Source: an uncultured Peptococcaceae bacterium
GTDB taxonomy: Bacteria; Bacillota; Peptococcia; Peptococcales; Peptococcaceae
DNA length: 27,928 nucleotides
Direction: 5' to 3'
NCBI GenBank assembly: GCA_902492275.1
Contig: CABUKW010000022.1
Location: 1-27,928 of the forward strand
A model generated the notes under the pieces. It did no database searches and was not told where the DNA came from. It saw only the letters and a list, made by a program, of their open reading frames with translations. The translations under genes and the position numbers were made by a program. This document shows, piece after piece, positions 24,324 through 27,928 of this stretch; within the stretch, counting starts at the first letter, position 1; every line of letters starts with the position of its first letter.

Positions 24324-24358
24324 GCGGTTATACAGGGGAGGAGTTTCTGTATAACCGC
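24324..24358 (+). promoter_or_regulatory. Perfect 12-bp hairpin with a ribosome-site-like loop
   Basis: GCGGTTATACAG (24324-24335) pairs perfectly with CTGTATAACCGC (24347-24358). The 11-base loop is GGGAGGAGTTT, resembling a Shine-Dalgarno site, yet no start codon follows at the right distance. T-rich sequence comes only about 10-15 bases later. It may be an attenuator, an mRNA processing or stability element between the sulfotransferase and transporter genes, or a poor terminator. Confidence 0.6.
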
Positions 24359-24421
24359 TAGATAGCATCCTTCTATTTTTGTTTTTTAATTATACTTTAT
24401 TAGAAAGCGAGGAGAACTTAT

Positions 24422-25873
24422 ATGGCGGGAGAAGCTGTAAAAAAAGATAAGGAGCTATTGTATGTAGCAATATATTTAGCAATCGTTGCATTGTTCTGGT
24501 TTGTTGTACCAGCGCCAGCACCGATGACGAAAATCGGCATTAAAGTGTTGGGATTGTTCTTTGCATATATCGTTGCATTTACATTGACAGAAGAAGTCTG
24601 GCCCCATTTGATTTCCTTTATACTTGCTCTATTCACTGGCGTATTTGCTAATATTGCAGGTATTTTGCCGTCTACATGGGGCGGAGATACTTTTTTATTT
24701 ATGACTTTGCTGTTTTTTGTAATTGCTTATTTGCAGATTTCCGGTTTCAGCAAATTTTTATCCGCTTGGCTGTTAACACGAAAATTTCTGGTTGGTCATC
24801 CCTGGAGAATTATTGGTATGCTGATGATTATCGCATGGCTGCTGTCAATATTTGTTGGTATCTTCGCAGGGCTGTTGCTGACTTGGGGATTTGTATATCA
24901 GATTTGCGGTCTGATGGGTTATGAAAAACATTCTAAACAGGCATGTGCCATGGTATTTGGTGTAACCATGGTAGGTGCGTTGAGTTTATCTACGTTCCCA
25001 TTTTTGCATAATGCGTTGGTGATTATTGCAGCATTCACTGGCACTACTGGTTTGGAAGTAAATTTGATTCATTATTTGTGCTATACCGTTCCTGCCAACT
25101 TGGCCTGTATTTTACTGTATTTGGTCATGTGCAAATATTTGTGGCGCGTTGATGTAAGCAAAATGAAAGAAATGACCATTGACTTTATTCCAAAAGAAGA
25201 TTTGGTTTTCACAAGAGAAGTAAAAATGGCTTTTGCGTTCTTGATTGTGCTGATTATAGCTATTTTCGCACCCAATATTATACCGGCAAGCATTTCAATT
25301 CAGGCACCGTTGAAGGCAATCGGCAATAGTGGTATTTGTATGATAATTTTCATAATCTGGTCTTTGATTAAAATTGATGGAAAACAAGTTTTTAATATTA
25401 CTGAACTAGGGAAAAAAGGCGTGCCATGGAATATGGTGTTTGTATCGCTGGCAATCTTTACGTTTATCGCATTGCTGGGCAATTCAGAAACCGGTATCAG
25501 TGCATTTGTAGGCTCTAAATTAGGTCCTATTTTTGTAGGAAAACCGCCGGCACTTTTTATCATATTATGTATGGTAATAACCATTTTGCTGACAAATTTT
25601 ATGGCCAATATGGTGGTTGCAGTTGTAATGTTTGCAGCTACGCTGCCAATTGCAGGTCAGATGGGACTGGACATTATGCAGCTTGGATTTCTGTTTACGA
25701 TTTGTTCTTCTATTGCCTTTTTGTTACCAGCGGCATCTCCAGCTGGTATGTTGGTGTTTATGAATAAGGAATGGATGACCGTGAAAGAAATCTATACCTT
25801 TGCGTTGCCGACAGTGGTTATGATGGGTCTTGTTGTCTATGTATGGAATGTAATATTGTTTATGTTTATCTAA
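24422..25873 (+). CDS. DASS/SLC13 family anion (dicarboxylate or sulfate) transporter
   Basis: A 483-residue, strongly hydrophobic protein with about 11-13 predicted membrane helices, resembling divalent anion:sodium symporters (SLC13/CitT type). Points of support are an N-terminal helix pair followed by WPHLISFILALFTGVF, the first half ending around GVTMVGALSLSTFPFL, a middle basic loop (about 245-265), and in the second half LTNFMANMVVAVVMFAATLP, then FLLPAASPAGMLVFMNKEWMT, like the family's paired re-entrant motifs. Members import succinate, malate, citrate, tartrate or sulfate; which one is not readable. GAGGAG lies upstream of ATG 24422. It follows the sulfotransferase gene by 159 bases including a hairpin, so the two may be partly coexpressed. 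The gene is noticeably more AT-rich than the left of the window. Confidence 0.82.
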   Translation: MAGEAVKKDKELLYVAIYLAIVALFWFVVPAPAPMTKIGIKVLGLFFAYIVAFTLTEEVWPHLISFILALFTGVFANIAGILPSTWGGDTFLFMTLLFFVIAYLQISGFSKFLSAWLLTRKFLVGHPWRIIGMLMIIAWLLSIFVGIFAGLLLTWGFVYQICGLMGYEKHSKQACAMVFGVTMVGALSLSTFPFLHNALVIIAAFTGTTGLEVNLIHYLCYTVPANLACILLYLVMCKYLWRVDVSKMKEMTIDFIPKEDLVFTREVKMAFAFLIVLIIAIFAPNIIPASISIQAPLKAIGNSGICMIIFIIWSLIKIDGKQVFNITELGKKGVPWNMVFVSLAIFTFIALLGNSETGISAFVGSKLGPIFVGKPPALFIILCMVITILLTNFMANMVVAVVMFAATLPIAGQMGLDIMQLGFLFTICSSIAFLLPAASPAGMLVFMNKEWMTVKEIYTFALPTVVMMGLVVYVWNVILFMFI

Positions 25874-26132
25874 CAGAGCGTTATCGAAGCCATAATTAAA
25901 AAGTGATAAAAACAAATGCGACTTCTGAAATTGGCTGAAAGATCAAGGGCAGGGGATCGTTTTTATAACAATCGATGAAATTATCATGCGAAGAACTATA
26001 CAGCAGTGTAACAGAGAGAAACACACTAGCGCTGTGTATAATCCCGCAAAACAGTACAGTTGTTTTCCGACTGTACTGTTTTTTCATGCAGTGCGAAATC
26101 TTTTAGATTTGGTAAAAAGGGCTGGACAGGCT
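25874..26132 (+). other. Intergenic stretch after the transporter gene
   Basis: No supported gene. Apart from the hairpin terminator at 26048-26084 it holds only AT-rich sequence and a lone TATAAT-like hexamer near 26036 without a -35. An open frame running in from 25986 to the small gene at 26223 crosses the terminator and the promoter, so it is not taken as coding before 26223. Confidence 0.6.
26048..26084 (+). terminator. Terminator downstream of the DASS transporter
   Basis: AAAACAGTACAGT (26048-26060) pairs perfectly with ACTGTACTGTTTT (26070-26082) around a 9-base loop, followed by more T. It lies about 175 bases after the transporter stop. The A- and T-rich ends could also work on the other strand. 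Confidence 0.85.
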
Positions 26133-26161
26133 TTGACAAAACGGGAAAAAATGGATATAAT
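26133..26161 (+). promoter_or_regulatory. Perfect-consensus sigma-70 promoter
   Basis: TTGACA (26133-26138), exactly 17 bases, TATAAT (26156-26161). Both hexamers are full consensus. It lies about 60 bases upstream of the 54-residue gene at 26223, and no other gene could use it. Confidence 0.85.
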
Positions 26162-26222
26162 ATGCAATACTATTAAGTGGTTTCTTTGTTTCAGGACATA
26201 CAGGTTTGAAGGAGGAGAATTT

Positions 26223-26387
26223 ATGGAACAGAGGAAACGGGAAAGGCTTTTATTTGAATTGTCGTATTTGAACACGTCGGCTTTGTTTGCCTTGCGAGAG
26301 CATGCCGCGCCGATATTGTTTTCAGGAAAAATGGAACAGGCGTGGGAGAGTGCTTTGATGAAAGCAAGCCGCCGTCTGCGGAAATAG
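26223..26387 (+). CDS. Small basic hypothetical protein (54 residues)
   Basis: Not recognised. The product is soluble, helix-prone and basic, starting MEQRKRERLLFELSYLN and ending KASRRLRK, without cysteines, a membrane segment or a signal peptide. The case for a real gene is contextual: a full-consensus promoter (26133-26161), a strong AAGGAGGAG ribosome site placed well before ATG 26223, and a terminator starting 15 bases after the stop. It is thus a self-contained, probably well-transcribed unit between the DASS and TauE genes. It could be a small regulator or a ribosome- or nucleic-acid-binding protein given its charge, but nothing in the sequence shows this. The alternative is a small RNA with an incidental reading frame. 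Confidence 0.65.
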   Translation: MEQRKRERLLFELSYLNTSALFALREHAAPILFSGKMEQAWESALMKASRRLRK

Positions 26388-26401
26388 GAATGGTGGAAAG
26401 C

Positions 26402-26446
26402 AAAGAAACGCTGCAGAGAGGGAGAACCTTTCTACAGCGTTTCTTT
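26402..26446. terminator. Bidirectional terminator between the small gene and the TauE gene
   Basis: AAAGAAACGCTG (26402-26413) pairs perfectly with CAGCGTTTCTTT (26435-26446), with partial inner pairing of GAGAGG and CCTTTC. T-rich arms on both strands and convergent genes on each side (stops at 26387 and 26463) fit a shared terminator. Confidence 0.85.
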
Positions 26447-26462
26447 ATGGGTTTGATAAATT

Positions 26463-27215
26463 TTACAGCAGCTTGATTGCCTGATAACCGGTCATGAAAC
26501 CGGCTAAAATCAGCACGATGTAAACCATGCGCAAAAACTGCTGGCCATTGATGCGTTTAAAAATATGTTCGCTGACCACGTAAGCCAACAACACTGCAGG
26601 AACTAGCAAAAAGACGAAATGCAGCGTTTGTCCTTGATAGGTGCCGGTCATCAGATATTGGAGGGCAATGATGCTGGCAGAGGTAGCGCCGATGGCAAAT
26701 TGGGTGGCGCGGATTTCTTCTTTTTTTTGCAGATTCAATAAAATATAAATATTGAAAAAGGGACCGCCGCAGGCGAAAGCAGCTTGCATGATGCCGCCTA
26801 AAAAGGGAATGCAGAAAATCAACGGATTTTTCTTGGCGCGAGGCTGGGGTTTCCCCTGACTGTGTAAATCCCGTAGGCCTTTTCCAGCGATGAAAATCAT
26901 CAATAGTGCCAGCAACAGCTTCATCCAGCCCTCGTGCAGCATATTGGCTAGATGAATGCCGCACACGCCGCCGAACGCAACCAAAGGCAACATGGAGAAA
27001 TAGACAAACAAATTGATGCTGCGGTATTGGGAGAGCAGGCGGGGAGCGCCGTTAAACAACACGGTCAGAACCAACACAGGCACAATGGTTTTCACATCTA
27101 AAAAGAGAGATAAAAAGGGCAGCGCCAGAATATTGCTGCCAAAGCCCACCAAGCCAGAAACGATACAGGCCAAAAACATAATCAAAAAGAACATCATATT
27201 GCTGAGAGATAACAC
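26463..27215 (-). CDS. TauE/SafE family (DUF81) membrane permease
   Basis: A 250-residue membrane protein with about eight helices. The TauE/SafE family is marked by the N-terminal CIVSGLVGFGSNILALPFLSLF helix with its glycine-rich motif, repeated in the second half as PFLGGIMQAAFACGGPFFNIYI. Members are proposed exporters of sulfite, sulfoacetate or other organosulfur or carboxylate anions. I start at GTG 27215, because on the minus strand AAAGGAG lies 9 bases upstream; an in-frame ATG at 27245 lies before that ribosome site. It is separated from the upstream AGCS gene by a strong terminator and about 370 bases, so it has its own promoter, perhaps the TATAAT at 27359-27364 read on the minus strand. 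Any link to the sulfotransferase nearby is speculation. Confidence 0.85.
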   Translation of the reverse strand: MLSLSNMMFFLIMFLACIVSGLVGFGSNILALPFLSLFLDVKTIVPVLVLTVLFNGAPRLLSQYRSINLFVYFSMLPLVAFGGVCGIHLANMLHEGWMKLLLALLMIFIAGKGLRDLHSQGKPQPRAKKNPLIFCIPFLGGIMQAAFACGGPFFNIYILLNLQKKEEIRATQFAIGATSASIIALQYLMTGTYQGQTLHFVFLLVPAVLLAYVVSEHIFKRINGQQFLRMVYIVLILAGFMTGYQAIKLL

Positions 27216-27584
27216 AAGTAAGAACTCCTTTGAAACAAAATACAACAGTTATGATAAAAATTTGCCGAACCCTGTCGCAAAAGTATAAATTAAGTCTACA
27301 CATTTCCAGCCGGCTTGTAAAGACTTGAGCGCAAAAACAGCGCAGCATTTTCCAAAGGATTATACCAAAAAGGAAGGTTCTTTGCTATCGCACAGATGAA
27401 GGAGCTTTTTCTGCGCCAATAGTGCAATCTATAGGATCACAATGGAGTGATACTGTCTTATCCTATTGAGCCGTAGTTGAAATATCTTCCGGGGCCTGAT
27501 ACTGGGGGAAAATAAAGCTGCGCAAGCAAAGATCTGTCTGGTGAAGGGAGAAACAGGCGAAGGAGAGCAAATAAATCGCAGAGA
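27216..27584 (-). other. Gene-free leader region upstream of the TauE gene
   Basis: About 370 bases without a supported gene on either strand. On the minus strand a TATAAT (27359-27364) lies about 145 bases before the TauE start, with only a weak -35 (TAGCAA). The plus strand has a 7-base mirror, ATAGGAT/ATCCTAT (near 27431-27466). I compared a GAAGGAGAGCAA segment near 27560 with glycine riboswitches and found no complete aptamer. Confidence 0.4.
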
Positions 27585-27625
27585 AAAAACGCTGCTGGGT
27601 GAGACAATCACCCAGCAGCGTTTTT
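27585..27625 (-). terminator. Terminator of the AGCS symporter gene
   Basis: An 18-bp perfect stem: AAAAACGCTGCTGGGTGA (27585-27602) with its complement at 27608-27625 and a 5-base loop. On the minus strand it begins 12 bases after the stop and ends in a T-tract. It would also work on the plus strand. Confidence 0.93.
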
Positions 27626-27636
27626 CGGGAAAACGA

Positions 27637-27928
27637 TTATTTGTCTACTTTAGAAAAATATTCTTTGGTCAGCTTCACAACAATACCGCTTAAGCCAACA
27701 ATCCCGATTAAGTTCGGAATGGCCATTAAGCCGTTGCTGGTATCGGAGATGGCCCAGATTAAATCCAGATGGCCAGCGCCGCTTGCACAGCCTACAAATA
27801 CGATTGCGATATACAGCACCCGGTAGGCCATAACGGCTGTCCGGTTTTTATGGGATAAATATTCGATAGCTTTTTCGCCGTAATAAGCCCAGCCTAAAAT
27901 GGTGGAGGTGGCGAACAGGACAGTCCCT
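27637..27928 (-). CDS. Alanine/glycine:sodium symporter (AGCS family), C-terminal part
   Basis: The last 96 codons of a membrane transporter that runs off the right edge of the window, so the start is missing. The frame reads TSTILGWAYYGEKAIEYL, a stretch well conserved in AGCS (AlsT/DagA/GlyP) symporters, then AVMAYRVLYIAIVFVG and DTSNGLMAIPNLIGIVGLSGIVV, the family's final helices and NGLMAIPNL motif. These proteins bring in alanine or glycine with sodium or protons. An internal ATG at 27831 begins mid-helix and is not a real start. A very strong terminator follows the stop. The gene is transcribed toward the TauE gene but is insulated from it by that terminator. Confidence 0.93.
   Translation of the reverse strand, partial: GTVLFATSTILGWAYYGEKAIEYLSHKNRTAVMAYRVLYIAIVFVGCASGAGHLDLIWAISDTSNGLMAIPNLIGIVGLSGIVVKLTKEYFSKVDK

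Noticed and set aside
25986..26222. An N-terminal extension of the 54-residue protein
   Set aside because: It would cross a strong terminator and lie upstream of a perfect promoter that opens the unit.
27481..27600. A glycine riboswitch near the AGCS symporter
   Set aside because: Only scattered similarity (GAAGGAGAGCAA), the plus-strand orientation is wrong for either flanking minus-strand gene, and it lies at the 3' side of the symporter.

Overview
The window looks like a chromosomal segment of a low-to-mid GC Bacillota, probably an anaerobic spore-forming lineage. Evidence for this is a YtxC-type sporulation protein, the small YqzL protein joined to recO, an RqcH (NFACT) protein, a RelP-type small alarmone synthetase, strong AGGAGG ribosome sites, and compact stem plus T-tract terminators. 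Many proteins are strikingly rich in Gln and Leu, with dense CAG and CTG codons, most of all between about 1.4 and 9.6 kb. I cannot fix the genus. No rRNA, tRNA, CRISPR array, insertion sequence or prophage gene is visible.

Layout. 0.3-1.1 kb: a ytxC-like gene ending at a terminator. 1.3-9.8 kb: its own promoter, a very large protein with two DUF445 cores, then sbcD and sbcC (DNA end processing), ending at a terminator. 9.8-14.1 kb: a MarR regulator behind three palindromic operators, followed by two overlapping half-transporter genes whose defects are complementary (a heterodimeric ABC exporter). 14.3-15.2 kb: an EamA/DMT permease. 15.1-17.4 kb: a BlaI/MecI repressor behind three further operators, and an M56 (BlaR1/MecR1-like) membrane protease fused to a degenerate M23 domain that a frameshift splits. 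17.4-17.9 kb: a gene-free stretch packed with inverted repeats, a candidate structured RNA.

17.9-21.6 kb: translation and stress housekeeping. rqcH on the minus strand diverges from relP; then come yqzL and recO, which overlap, and a strong terminator. 21.7-26.1 kb: a more AT-rich block with a LysR regulator, an arylsulfotransferase-like beta-propeller protein lacking a signal peptide, and a DASS/SLC13 anion transporter. This reads as a small regulated unit for uptake and use of an anionic, perhaps sulfated, aromatic. 26.1-26.4 kb: an orphan 54-residue protein with its own consensus promoter and terminator. 26.4-27.9 kb: minus-strand TauE/SafE permease and the 3' part of an AGCS alanine/glycine:sodium symporter cut by the window edge.

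The strongest leads for something undescribed are the duplicated DUF445 giant, the hairpin-rich gap before rqcH, the BlaI-controlled M56 protein with a dead M23 domain, and the LysR/arylsulfotransferase/DASS unit. All functional statements come from reading motifs; no database search was run.
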